From: Enterococcus sp. DIV2402
GTDB lineage: Bacteria; Bacillota; Bacilli; Lactobacillales; Enterococcaceae
Assembly: GCF_017426705.2 (NCBI RefSeq)
Contig: NZ_CP147251.1
Span: 2,518,501 to 2,582,500, forward strand
Length of the DNA: 64,000 bases
Reading direction: 5' to 3'
Under the pieces are notes generated by a model, which ran no database searches, was not told the DNA's origin, and was given only the letters and a program-made list of their open reading frames with translations. How positions within the stretch are numbered: the first letter of the stretch is position 1; every line of letters starts with the position of its first letter. Made by a program: the position numbers and the translations under genes. Below are positions 38,432 through 46,392 of the stretch, in pieces.

Positions 38432-38454
38432 ACTATCGTTAAAGGAGATTAACT

Positions 38455-39609
38455 ATGACTGTTGGTATAGATAGAATCAGTTTTTTTGTTCCGCCTTATT
38501 TTATTGACATGACGGATTTAGCTCATGCTCGTGATGTTGATCCAAATAAATTCCATATTGGGATTGGCCAAGATCAAATGGCTATAAATGCCAAAACACA
38601 AGATATCGTAACTTTTGCGACCAATGCAGCCAAGCATATTTTGACAGAGGAAGATTTAGAAACAATTGATACAGTAATTGTGGCAACTGAATCAGGGATT
38701 GATGAATCAAAAGCCGCTTCTGTTGTCCTTCACCGTTTGTTAGGAATTCAACCTTTTGCTCGCTCATTTGAAATCAAAGAAGCTTGTTATGGGGGCACGG
38801 CAGGTTTGCAATTTGCAAAAAACCATGTGACTCTTCATCCTGAAAGTAAAGTCTTAGTCGTCGCAACCGATATTGCGCGTTATGGTTTAAATTCTGGTGG
38901 TGAACCAACACAAGGTGCTGGGGCAGTTGCGATGTTAATTACCGCTAATCCTAGAATTTTAAGTTTGAATGATGACAATGTGATGTTAACGCAAGATATC
39001 TATGATTTCTGGCGACCAGTTGGCCATGATTATCCACTAGTTGATGGACCACTATCAAACGAGACGTATATCAATGCCTTCCAAAAAGTTTGGCAAGAAA
39101 ATACACGTCGAAATGGTTATACACTAGCCGATTATCAAGCCTTAGCTTTTCATATTCCTTACACAAAAATGGGCAAAAAAGCCTTACTTGCTATTTTAGA
39201 AAATGAAACAGAAGACGAACAAGCGCGCATTCTTGCACGCTATGAAGAAAGTATCGCTTATAGTCGCCGAATTGGGAATCTTTATACGGGTTCATTATAT
39301 TTGGGCCTCATTTCACTCTTAGAGCATGCCACAAGTTTAAAAGCTGGGGATCGAATTGGGCTTTTTAGTTATGGCTCCGGTGCTGTTTCTGAATTTTTCA
39401 GTGGTCATTTAGTTGAAGGCTACGAACACTATTTGTTGGCCGATGTTCATACTGCTCTATTAGAACAACGTGTTAAATTATCAATTGAAGCCTATGAAGA
39501 ATTATTTAATGACAAACTAGATACAACTATTGATGGAACATTTGATGACGATACTCTATTTAGTATCTCAGAGATTCAACATACCATTCGTTCATATCGG
39601 ACAAAATAA
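38455..39609 (+). CDS. mvaS: Hydroxymethylglutaryl-CoA synthase MvaS
   Basis: The 384-residue enzyme condenses acetyl-CoA with acetoacetyl-CoA to HMG-CoA. The nucleophile Cys111 (KEACYGGTAG), Glu79 (ATESGIDES) and the His in AFHIPYTKMGKKA are present, and length matches enterococcal MvaS. It is divergent from mvaE with 179 bases between starts. A strong RBS AAAGGAG precedes ATG. Confidence 0.97.
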   Translation: MTVGIDRISFFVPPYFIDMTDLAHARDVDPNKFHIGIGQDQMAINAKTQDIVTFATNAAKHILTEEDLETIDTVIVATESGIDESKAASVVLHRLLGIQPFARSFEIKEACYGGTAGLQFAKNHVTLHPESKVLVVATDIARYGLNSGGEPTQGAGAVAMLITANPRILSLNDDNVMLTQDIYDFWRPVGHDYPLVDGPLSNETYINAFQKVWQENTRRNGYTLADYQALAFHIPYTKMGKKALLAILENETEDEQARILARYEESIAYSRRIGNLYTGSLYLGLISLLEHATSLKAGDRIGLFSYGSGAVSEFFSGHLVEGYEHYLLADVHTALLEQRVKLSIEAYEELFNDKLDTTIDGTFDDDTLFSISEIQHTIRSYRTK

Positions 39610-39615
39610 ACAGTG

Positions 39616-39649
39616 ACATCCTTTCATGTAATATGAGGGGATGTTTTTT
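39616..39649 (+). terminator. Terminator of mvaS
   Basis: ACATCC..TCAT pairs with ATGA..GGATGT (39616-39644) through wobble pairs, followed by TTTTTT. Confidence 0.75.
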
Positions 39650-39654
39650 ATTGA

Positions 39655-39683
39655 CGAAAATTTCTGAAGATTTGAAATTTTCG
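39655..39683. promoter_or_regulatory. 10-bp inverted repeat abutting the transporter promoter
   Basis: CGAAAATTTC (39655-39664) and its exact complement (39674-39683) lie immediately before the -35 box at 39685. It is either an operator for a DNA-binding regulator of the aromatic transporter or a leftover of terminator structure from mvaS. Confidence 0.5.
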
Positions 39684-39684
39684 A

Positions 39685-39714
39685 TTGACTTAACGCCCCT
39701 TTTTCTCTTATACT
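39685..39714 (+). promoter_or_regulatory. Promoter of the leader/ABC transporter operon
   Basis: TTGACT (39685-39690), 17-18 bases, TTATAC/TATACT (39708-39714). Transcription should start near 39720, giving a leader of about 270 bases before the first transporter gene. Confidence 0.75.
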
Positions 39715-39741
39715 GAATACATTCAATGTGGAGGGATTATT

Positions 39742-39801
39742 ATGACCAATCTAAATACGCAAACACAATTGAATTACTTTTACTTTAGCTATTTTAGATA
39801 G
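39742..39801 (+). CDS. Aromatic leader peptide (Tyr/Phe) for transcription attenuation
   Basis: An ATG preceded by GGAGG (39730-39734) opens a 19-codon reading frame, MTNLNTQTQLNYFYFSYFR, then TAG. Six of the last eight residues are aromatic (Tyr 12, 14, 17; Phe 13, 15, 18), and there is no Trp. Position (between a good promoter and a terminator that precedes an amino-acid-type ABC transporter) is that of a leader peptide whose translation senses charged tRNA-Tyr and tRNA-Phe. The peptide has no other evident function. Confidence 0.75.
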   Translation: MTNLNTQTQLNYFYFSYFR

Positions 39802-39960
39802 GCTTGTAGTCGGCAATTTGGGTACAGGCGGAAAAATTATTTTCGTATCTATTTGGCTAGGGTCTTTTGTTAGCCATGTAGACACTTCCTAAATGGCTGA
39901 AAATGTTGATTTTAAGATGTTTTTCATCCATTTAGACACTTGTCTGAATGGATTTTTTAT
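39802..39960 (+). promoter_or_regulatory. Attenuator RNA with alternative hairpins and terminator
   Basis: Segments found by eye: TGGCTA (39854-39859) can pair with TAGCCA (39871-39876); AGCCAT..TAG (39872-39881) with CTAAATGGCT (39889-39898); CTAAATGG (39889-39896) with CCATTTAG (39928-39935); and ATCCATTTAGACA (39926-39938) with TGTCTGAATGGAT (39941-39953), followed by six T. The last is an intrinsic terminator; the third is an antiterminator that excludes it. TAGATA at the end of the peptide frame can also pair with TATCTA (39846-39851), linking translation to the cascade. No T-box bulge motif is seen. Confidence 0.7.
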
Positions 39961-39989
39961 TTTTAAAAATTATTCTAGGGGGAAAAAAA

Positions 39990-40970
39990 ATGAAAATGAA
40001 AAAATTAGTTACAACTAGCTTTGTTGCGTTGAGCGTATTTGCTTTAGCTGCTTGTGGTACATCTAACGAGGAGTCTAGTGGTGATAGCGATGCAAAAAGA
40101 GTTGGTGTTTTACAAATTGTGCAGCATGGTTCATTAGATGCAGCATACGAAGGTTTTAAAGAAGGTTTAGCTGAAGGCGGCTATAAAGAAGGCGAAAACT
40201 TAGTCATTGATTATCAAAATGCTCAAAACAATCAAGACAATTTGAAAAGTATGAGTGAAAAATTAGTCAAAGATAAGTCCGATTTATTATTAGGGATTGC
40301 TACTCCTGCTGCTCAATCGTTAGCCAATGAAACCCAAGATATTCCAATTGTTGTGACAGCAGTTACGGACTTAGCAGAAGCAAAATTAGTTGATTCCAAT
40401 GAAAAACCAGGTCGTAATGTGACAGGAACAACCGATATGGTCCCAGATATTAGCAAACAAACCGATCTATTATTAAGCATCATTGATAATCCAAAAACAA
40501 TTGGTATCATGTACAATGCTGGTGAAGCAAATTCAAAAATTCAAGCGAGCTTAGCAAAAGAAGCCTTGGAAAAAGCTGGTGTTGAAGTCAAAGAATTAAC
40601 GGCAAACACTACCAATGATGTGCAACAAGTTACTACAAGTTTAGCCAAAGACGTTGATGGCATTTACATTCCAACCGACAATACCTTTGCCAGTGCTGCA
40701 ACTGTGGTTGGTGAAGTAGCGAAAGAAACAAAAACACCAATCGTTGCGGCTTCTATTGAACAAGTAGAAGCTGGTGGTTTAGCAACATACGGTATTGATT
40801 ATGAATCATTAGGTAAACAAACTGGTTTAATGGCAGCAAAAATCCTTGATGGCGATGCGACACCTAGCACCACGCCTGTAGAATACGCTAATGAATTAAA
40901 ATTAGTCGTAAATGAAGAGATGGCAGAAGCGTTAGGTATTGATCCAGCAAGTATTAAAGCACCTGAATAA
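39990..40970 (+). CDS. ABC transporter substrate-binding lipoprotein (TrpX-like)
   Basis: The 326-residue protein starts at ATG 39990, preceded by AGGGGG. It has a signal peptide with lipobox LAAC (Cys22), and the ABC_sub_bind family pattern (VGVLQIVQHGSLDAAYEGFKEG, GIATPAAQSLANETQDIPIVVTAVTD, YIPTDNTFASAATVVGEVAKE). Members bind tryptophan or related aromatic ligands in streptococci (TrpX). The Tyr/Phe leader peptide upstream suggests tyrosine and/or phenylalanine here. Followed by a permease and an ATPase. Confidence 0.88.
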   Translation: MKMKKLVTTSFVALSVFALAACGTSNEESSGDSDAKRVGVLQIVQHGSLDAAYEGFKEGLAEGGYKEGENLVIDYQNAQNNQDNLKSMSEKLVKDKSDLLLGIATPAAQSLANETQDIPIVVTAVTDLAEAKLVDSNEKPGRNVTGTTDMVPDISKQTDLLLSIIDNPKTIGIMYNAGEANSKIQASLAKEALEKAGVEVKELTANTTNDVQQVTTSLAKDVDGIYIPTDNTFASAATVVGEVAKETKTPIVAASIEQVEAGGLATYGIDYESLGKQTGLMAAKILDGDATPSTTPVEYANELKLVVNEEMAEALGIDPASIKAPE

Positions 40971-40978
40971 GGCGTTTG

Positions 40979-41014
40979 CGAGGACGATACTCACTCGTCC
41001 TCGTTATTATTTTA
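40979..41014 (+). terminator. Intercistronic hairpin after the substrate-binding protein
   Basis: CGAGGACGA (40979-40987) and TCGTCCTCG (40995-41003) form a perfect 9-bp stem; the tail TTATTATTTTAT is imperfect. It probably lowers readthrough so that the binding protein is made in excess over the permease and ATPase. Confidence 0.65.
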
Positions 41015-41033
41015 TAAGATTTGAGGAATGAGT

Positions 41034-41933
41034 ATGGATATATTAATTCTAGTACAGTCAGCGACTTCCCAAGGGGTCGTTTGGGCATTGTTAGCGATTG
41101 GTGTTTTTATCACCTTTCGAATTTTAGATATTGCAGATTTAACCGCCGAAGGAAGTTTTCCACTTGGCGCGGGGATTGCGGCAATTAGTATCACAAGTGG
41201 TTATTCACCATGGATTGCCACCTTATTAGGATTTTTTGGTGGTGTATTAGCAGGTTTGGTTTCTGGATTACTTCATACGAAATTAAAAATCCCTGCTTTG
41301 TTAGCGGGAATTATTACAATGACTGGCTTATATTCTGTCACTTCACGTGTAATGCAAGCTCCTAACATCGCATTATTAGGAGAAAAAACAGTTTTTAGTT
41401 GGTTTCAATCATTAGGTTTAAACAAAATTAATGCCACAATTATTGTTGGTACATTAATTGCTGCACTGGTTATTTTATTGCTATTTTTATTTTTCCGCAC
41501 AGAAACTGGACTAGCCATTCGTGCAACTGGCGATAATATTGATATGAGTGAGGCAAACGGTATTAATACCGACAACATGAAAATGATTGGTTATATGATT
41601 TCAAACGGTTGTATTGCCCTATCAGGTGCGTTAATTGCACAAAATAATGGGTTCGCTGATTTGAACTCTGGTGTTGGGACAATTGTTATTGGGTTAGCTT
41701 CGATTATCATTGCAGAAGTTTTATTCCGTAATCAACCGTTATTGTTCAGACTAATAACGATTGTCGTTGGTGCAATTATTTACCGATTCATTTTAGCAAT
41801 TGTTTTCGAATTAAATGTCGAACCAGCCGATTCAAAAATTGCCTCTGCCATCGTCTTAGTTTTATGTTTATCGTTACCACAAATTCGTGGAAAACTAGGG
41901 CTAAATAAATCAAAAGGAGGCGTGAAAAAATGA
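41034..41933 (+). CDS. ABC transporter permease (TrpY-like)
   Basis: The 299-residue membrane protein is of the branched-chain-type permease family (BPD_transp_2), with about eight segments and the motifs FRILDIADLTAEGSFPLGAG and GLAIRATGDNIDMSEANGINTDNMK. The start is the ATG at 41034, 7 bases after GAGG; an ATG two codons earlier is too close to the ribosome site. It overlaps the ATPase by 4 bases. Confidence 0.9.
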   Translation: MDILILVQSATSQGVVWALLAIGVFITFRILDIADLTAEGSFPLGAGIAAISITSGYSPWIATLLGFFGGVLAGLVSGLLHTKLKIPALLAGIITMTGLYSVTSRVMQAPNIALLGEKTVFSWFQSLGLNKINATIIVGTLIAALVILLLFLFFRTETGLAIRATGDNIDMSEANGINTDNMKMIGYMISNGCIALSGALIAQNNGFADLNSGVGTIVIGLASIIIAEVLFRNQPLLFRLITIVVGAIIYRFILAIVFELNVEPADSKIASAIVLVLCLSLPQIRGKLGLNKSKGGVKK

Positions 41934-42733
41934 CTCCCGTATTAGAAATTAAAGATTTACACCAAATTTTTGAACAAGGAACTATCAATGAAAATCACGT
42001 CTTAAAAGGCATTGATTTAACTATTCAACCTGGAGAATTTATTACGATTATTGGTGGAAACGGTGCTGGTAAATCAACTTTATTAAACAGTATTGCTGGT
42101 GCGATTCCTCCAAAACAAGGAACTATTTTACTAAATGGCAAAAATGTGACGAAAGATTCTGTCATCAAACGTTCAAAATCAATTAGTCGCGTATTCCAAG
42201 ATCCAAAACTGGGGACTGCGGTTCGTTTAACAGTGGAAGAAAATTTAGCTTTGGCTTTAAAACGTGGGAAAAAACGTGGATTTAGCTTGGCTGTTAAAAT
42301 GAAAAATCGTCCTTTCTTCAAAGAACAACTTGCTACGTTAAATCTAGGATTGGAAAATCGTTTAACTGCTGAGATTGGGTTACTTTCAGGTGGACAACGT
42401 CAAGCTATCACGCTATTAATGGCAACTTTGGTTCGTCCTGACTTAATTTTATTAGATGAACATACCGCTGCATTGGATCCTAAAACCTCCATTACAGTGA
42501 TGGAATTAACGGATCGTTTAATTAAAGAACATCAACTAACAGCTTTCATGGTTACGCATGATATGGAAGATGCCATTAAATATGGTACTCGATTAATCAT
42601 GCTCCACCAAGGACAAATTGTAGTGGATATTTCCGAAGAAGAAAAACGTCATTTAACCGTGCCACAATTAATGGAAATGTTCCAAAAAAATAGCGGTACT
42701 GAATTAAAAGATGACCAGTTATTATTAAGTTAA
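41930..42733 (+). CDS. ABC transporter ATPase (TrpZ-like)
   Basis: The 267-residue ATPase has Walker A GGNGAGKST, Q-loop FQDPKLG, signature LSGGQRQA, Walker B LILLDEHTAALD and H-loop VTHDM. It overlaps the permease gene (ATGA) and completes the three-gene transporter. A hairpin terminator follows at 42739. Confidence 0.93.
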   Translation: MTPVLEIKDLHQIFEQGTINENHVLKGIDLTIQPGEFITIIGGNGAGKSTLLNSIAGAIPPKQGTILLNGKNVTKDSVIKRSKSISRVFQDPKLGTAVRLTVEENLALALKRGKKRGFSLAVKMKNRPFFKEQLATLNLGLENRLTAEIGLLSGGQRQAITLLMATLVRPDLILLDEHTAALDPKTSITVMELTDRLIKEHQLTAFMVTHDMEDAIKYGTRLIMLHQGQIVVDISEEEKRHLTVPQLMEMFQKNSGTELKDDQLLLS

Positions 42734-42738
42734 CCAAA

Positions 42739-42780
42739 ATTGCCCGTAGTGATTTTTTCCATCACTGCGGGTAATTTGTT
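42739..42780 (+). terminator. Terminator of the ABC transporter operon
   Basis: ATTGCCCGTAGTGAT pairs with ATCACTGCGGGTAAT (42739-42775) through two G-U wobbles, followed by TTGTT. The T-run is short. Confidence 0.65.
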
Positions 42781-42816
42781 ATAAAAAAAGACAATTACCA
42801 AAATGATAATTGTCTT
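42781..42816 (-). terminator. Terminator of the tRNA transcript
   Basis: AAGACAATTA (42788-42797) pairs with TAATTGTCTT (42807-42816), and the minus strand then has seven T. Confidence 0.85.
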
Positions 42817-42821
42817 CACAA

Positions 42822-42893
42822 CTGGGGTAGCTGGATTCGAACCAACGCATGAGGGAGTCAAAGTCCCTTGCCTTACCGCTTGGCTATACCCCA
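42822..42893 (-). tRNA. tRNA-Gln (TTG)
   Basis: The 72-base minus-strand sequence has acceptor TGGGGTA/TACCCCA, the anticodon loop CTTTGAC with TTG, and T-loop GGTTCGAATCC. CCA is not encoded. Confidence 0.96.
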
Positions 42894-42911
42894 AGATTAA
42901 ATATATTAAAG

Positions 42912-42985
42912 GGCGACCGATGGGAATCGAACCCACGAGTGCCGGAGCCACAATCCGGTGCGTTAACCACTTCGCCACGGTCGCC
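42912..42985 (-). tRNA. tRNA-His (GTG)
   Basis: The minus-strand sequence has anticodon loop ATTGTGGC with GTG and T-loop GGTTCGATTCC. The first base, G at 42985, is the extra G-1 that pairs with the discriminator C at 42912, a histidine tRNA feature; the acceptor is GCGACCG/CGGTCGC. CCA is not encoded. Confidence 0.95.
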
Positions 42986-43037
42986 ATCATGTCATCTTAT
43001 CTAACAAATTTACTGTTAAATTCGCAACGACTCAACT

Positions 43038-43066
43038 ATTATAACATCGCCTACTTTATTTGTCTA
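43038..43066 (-). promoter_or_regulatory. Promoter of the tRNA-His/tRNA-Gln operon
   Basis: Minus strand TAGACA (43061-43066), 17 bases, TATAAT (43038-43043), about 50 bases before tRNA-His. Confidence 0.75.
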
Positions 43067-43197
43067 CCTTTTTTCTGTTATTTTTCATAAGAATTTCAAT
43101 TCTTCAGAACAGACGAAAAAAAATATTTCATCGCCTACTCTCATGGCGATGAAACATGTTATAATTTTTTTATCTTAATAAAAGGAAGTGTGACACA

Positions 43198-44169
43198 ATG
43201 ATAAAAGTTGGAATTATTGGTTATGGTAATTTAGGACGCGGTGTGGAGCGTGCGTTAAAACAAAATAAAGATATGGAATTAGTAGGTGTATTTACGCGAC
43301 GTGCTCCAGAAACAGTTACAACAGAAGGTGCCTCAGCTTACACAATGGAAGATTTAACTGCTTATCAAGATAAAATCGATGTTTGTATTTTATGTGGCGG
43401 TTCTGCAACTGACCTACCTATTCAAACACCAGAATTAACACACTTATTTAATACAGTGGATAGCTTTGACACTCATGCAAAAATTCCTGAACATTTTGCT
43501 AATGTTGATAAGGTTGCCAAAGAAAATCAAACCGTTTCGATTATCTCTACAGGTTGGGATCCAGGTCTCTTTAGTTTAAATCGTTTATACGCACAAAGTA
43601 TTTTACCAAATGGCGAAACCTATACTTTTTGGGGCAAAGGTGTGAGTCAAGGACATTCTGACGCGTTACGTCGTATTGCCGGTGTGGCTGATGCTACGCA
43701 ATATACTATTCCCAATACAGAAATTATTGAACGTCTAAAAGCTGGTGAAAAGCTAACTTTAACAACACGTGATAAACACTTGAGAGAATGTTTTGTTGTT
43801 TTAGAAGAAAACGCGGACGCTGAAAAAATCAAAGAAGAAATCGTGACGATGCCGAATTATTTTGCAGATTACGATACAGAAGTTCATTTCATCTCGCAAG
43901 AAGAATTAAATCATGACCATAAAGCAATGCCTCATGGAGGTACTGTTTTGCATACTGGAACGACACATGAAAATACTAAGCAAGTGATTGAATACAACTT
44001 ATATTTAGACAGTAATCCTGAGTTTACAGCAAGTGTTTTAGTTGCCTATGCTCGTGCTTGCGCTCGTCTAGCAAATGAACAAACATTTGGCGCATATACT
44101 GTGTTAGATATTGCACCTAAATATTTATCACCTATTTCAGATGAAGAATTAAGAAAAGAGTTACTATAA
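43198..44169 (+). CDS. ddh: meso-Diaminopimelate dehydrogenase
   Basis: The 323-residue NADPH enzyme converts tetrahydrodipicolinate directly to meso-DAP. Visible are the Rossmann motif GIIGYGNLGRG and the catalytic-domain segments VDSFDTHAKIPEHF, STGWDPGLFSLNRL and GVSQGHSDALRRI, which are strongly conserved. It has its own RBS (AAAGGAAG) and terminators on both sides. The window also encodes dapD, a deacetylase and dapF, so two routes to meso-DAP coexist. Confidence 0.94.
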   Translation: MIKVGIIGYGNLGRGVERALKQNKDMELVGVFTRRAPETVTTEGASAYTMEDLTAYQDKIDVCILCGGSATDLPIQTPELTHLFNTVDSFDTHAKIPEHFANVDKVAKENQTVSIISTGWDPGLFSLNRLYAQSILPNGETYTFWGKGVSQGHSDALRRIAGVADATQYTIPNTEIIERLKAGEKLTLTTRDKHLRECFVVLEENADAEKIKEEIVTMPNYFADYDTEVHFISQEELNHDHKAMPHGGTVLHTGTTHENTKQVIEYNLYLDSNPEFTASVLVAYARACARLANEQTFGAYTVLDIAPKYLSPISDEELRKELL

Positions 44170-44178
44170 AATAGCAAC

Positions 44179-44217
44179 AAACTGGAAAAACCGAGTGTTT
44201 TCCAGTTTGTTTTTTTA
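44179..44217. terminator. Bidirectional terminator
   Basis: AAACTGGAAAA (44179-44189) pairs with TTTTCCAGTTT (44198-44208), followed by a T-run. It ends ddh, and serves the convergent SDR gene less well. Confidence 0.75.
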
Positions 44218-44218
44218 T

Positions 44219-45013
44219 TTAAAAAATCGTAGGAATCATGCCTCCATCTAATCGCAAGGCAGCTCCTGAAAATGAACGAGATGCCGGACTTGCTACGAAG
44301 ACGACAAAGCGTCCAATTTCTTCTGGACGAATCAAACGTTGAATTTGCGATAAGGGTCGATGATTTTTCATGAAATCTGCTTCCCAGTCGGCTTCATCTA
44401 AACCACTTCCTTGATACATGGTAACTAACATGTCGTGCACACCTTCAGTTAAGGTTGAACCTGGCAAGATTGTATTCACAGTGACATTGGTCTGTTTTGT
44501 TAATCTCGATAAACTTTTGGCTAAGGATAAATTCATGGTCTTCGTCATACTATATTGTGCCATTTCACCAGAAGGCATCAAAGCTTCTTCACTAGCTATA
44601 AATAAAATACGACCGAAATCATTGGCAAGCATCTTTGGTAAATAAAATTTCGCCAGAGCATTTCCAGCTAAAACGTTTGTAGTAAAATACGTTTTCCAAA
44701 CTTCATCCGTAATCTCAAAGTAATCTATTGGCTGAAAAATCCCCATATTATTAATCAAAATATCAACCTCTGGAAATGCAACGAAAAGTTGTTCTCTTTG
44801 TGTGTCTTTGGATAAATCAAATGGTGCCGCTTGCGGATTAGTTTCAGGAAATTGTTGTTTTAATTCGTGAACTACCTCTGAAACAGCTTCGGTCTGTCGT
44901 CCATTAATAATCACACTAGCTCCTTCACGTGCAAATTCTATTGCAATAGCTTTCCCAATCCCTTTCGTTGACCCTGTGACTAAAACTGTCTTATTTTTTA
45001 AATATAACTCCAT
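44219..45013 (-). CDS. SDR family oxidoreductase
   Basis: The 264-residue protein is a short-chain dehydrogenase with cofactor motif TGSTKGIGKAIA, NNMG, and catalytic Tyr-x3-Lys in YSMTK. Substrate unknown. It sits 12 bases after the aldo/keto reductase on the same strand, so the two form a redox operon likely controlled by the HxlR regulator. Confidence 0.9.
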   Translation of the reverse strand: MELYLKNKTVLVTGSTKGIGKAIAIEFAREGASVIINGRQTEAVSEVVHELKQQFPETNPQAAPFDLSKDTQREQLFVAFPEVDILINNMGIFQPIDYFEITDEVWKTYFTTNVLAGNALAKFYLPKMLANDFGRILFIASEEALMPSGEMAQYSMTKTMNLSLAKSLSRLTKQTNVTVNTILPGSTLTEGVHDMLVTMYQGSGLDEADWEADFMKNHRPLSQIQRLIRPEEIGRFVVFVASPASRSFSGAALRLDGGMIPTIF

Positions 45014-45025
45014 GTTTTCCCCTCC

Positions 45026-45865
45026 TTAAAAATCAAATATATCTGGATCTGGTCCCACACGTAAGTTTTCGTTCAATTCGTTCAATCGCGCCATATCTTC
45101 CGAAGCTAATTCAAAATCAAAAATTGCAGCATTGCTCAACATTCGATTGGAATGAATGGACTTTACCACTAATAAAATATCTTGTTGCACCTCCCAACGC
45201 AAAATAACTTGTGCTGCTGTTTGATGAACTTTTTCAGCAATTTCTAAAATCGTGGGATGAGTTAACAACTCGCCTTGCATTAATGGTGACCAAGCTTGAA
45301 TATGAATGTCATGTTTCCGGCAAAATTCTCGTAATTCGTTTTGTGCTAACTTAGGATGTAATTCAATTTGATTCAATACAGGTTTCACTTTAGCAAAAGA
45401 AAATAACCTTTCTAAATGATGAATTTGAAAATTACTTACACCGATAGCTTTAATTTTTCCTTCATCATACAATTCTTCCAATGCAGACCAAGCTGCTTCA
45501 AATGCATTATTTCCTGGCCAATGAATCAAATACAGATCTACGTATTCCAATTGCAAACGTGCTAAACTTGCTTCGAAAGCTGCTTTTGTTTCTTGTTTTG
45601 TTAAATGATTATTCCAAACTTTAGTTGTAATGAATAAATCTTCACGTTGTAAACCAGTTGCCTTTAGCCCTTCTTGAATTCCCAAACCTGTAGCCGTTTC
45701 ATTGCCATATATTTCTGCTGTATCAATTAAACGGTAGCCATTCACAATGCCAGTTTTAACAACTTCGGCAGTTTGTTCTTCAGGAATTTGAAAGACACCT
45801 ATTCCTAATCCCGGTATTGATGTTCCATTATTTAGTTTTATTCTATCTGTTAACGATTGAATCAT
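45026..45865 (-). CDS. Aldo/keto reductase
   Basis: The 279-residue protein has the AKR motifs RLIDTAEIYGNE (Asp and Tyr of the active site), TKVWNNH (Lys), LYLIHWPG (His) and VVKSIHSNRM near the end. The start is ATG 45865 (MIQSLTDRIK), preceded by AAGGAG; a longer frame to 45952 would overlap the operators. It probably reduces 2,5-diketogluconate-like or toxic carbonyl substrates with NADPH. Confidence 0.92.
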   Translation of the reverse strand: MIQSLTDRIKLNNGTSIPGLGIGVFQIPEEQTAEVVKTGIVNGYRLIDTAEIYGNETATGLGIQEGLKATGLQREDLFITTKVWNNHLTKQETKAAFEASLARLQLEYVDLYLIHWPGNNAFEAAWSALEELYDEGKIKAIGVSNFQIHHLERLFSFAKVKPVLNQIELHPKLAQNELREFCRKHDIHIQAWSPLMQGELLTHPTILEIAEKVHQTAAQVILRWEVQQDILLVVKSIHSNRMLSNAAIFDFELASEDMARLNELNENLRVGPDPDIFDF

Positions 45866-45950
45866 GTGTATCATCTCCTTGAAAATTTCTATGTGTATCA
45901 TATAATGAAGATACTTAGATGTATAGTACGTACTTTTTTGTATGATACAC
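45866..45950. promoter_or_regulatory. Divergent operator region between AKR and HxlR regulator
   Basis: GTGTATCAT occurs three times: 45866-45874 and 45893-45901 in direct orientation, and inverted at 45942-45950. With two more bases the outer pair (45893-45902, 45941-45950) is a perfect 10-bp inverted repeat. Between them lies the palindrome AGTACGTACT (45925-45934). The arrangement fits binding sites for the HxlR-family dimer encoded just to the right. Confidence 0.6.
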
Positions 45951-45995
45951 ACTCAAAAGTATGTATTGGATAAATAAAGGAGTTTGGAATAAAAA

Positions 45996-46352
45996 ATGAC
46001 AGAAAAAATTTATAATATTGGTGTTGAAGCAACAATGGACGTTATTGGAGGAAAATGGAAACCGATTATTTTATGTAATTTACGTGAAGCACCGTTACGT
46101 CCAAGTGACCTTCAACGCAAAATTCCTGGTATTAGTCAGAAAATGCTCACACAACAATTACGCGAATTAGAACAATCAAATATCGTTCATCGCAAATCGT
46201 ACAATCAAGTTCCGCCTAAAGTCGAATATGCCCTAAGTCAGTATGGTCAAACCTTAAGTACTGTGTTAGATAGCTTGTGCGAATGGGGTAAATTACATGT
46301 CAATACCTTACAAAAACAAGGACACCAGATTATTCTTTTGGAAGAGGAATAA
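45996..46352 (+). CDS. HxlR-family transcriptional regulator
   Basis: The 118-residue winged-helix protein has the family pattern MDVIGGKWKPIILCNLREAPLRPSDLQRKIPGISQKMLTQQLRELE (quoted here only as the span 14-60 in part) and two Cys: C27 in the recognition-domain start and one near residue 94. Some HxlR members sense quinones, aldehydes or hypochlorite through an N-terminal Cys. It is divergent from the AKR-SDR operon. Confidence 0.92.
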   Translation: MTEKIYNIGVEATMDVIGGKWKPIILCNLREAPLRPSDLQRKIPGISQKMLTQQLRELEQSNIVHRKSYNQVPPKVEYALSQYGQTLSTVLDSLCEWGKLHVNTLQKQGHQIILLEEE

Positions 46353-46353
46353 A

Positions 46354-46391
46354 AAAACTGATTTGAGTCTTGTTACTCAAATCAGTTTTTT
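46354..46391. terminator. Bidirectional terminator
   Basis: A perfect 15-bp stem (46354-46368 with 46375-46389, loop of 6) has A-run and T-run flanks. It separates the HxlR gene and the convergent amidohydrolase. Confidence 0.9.
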
Positions 46392-46392
46392 A

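Noticed and set aside
39802..39960. T-box or riboswitch before the ABC transporter
   Set aside because: No T-box bulge sequence (AGGGTGG..CCGCG type) or known aptamer core is present; the leader peptide and alternative hairpins explain the region better.
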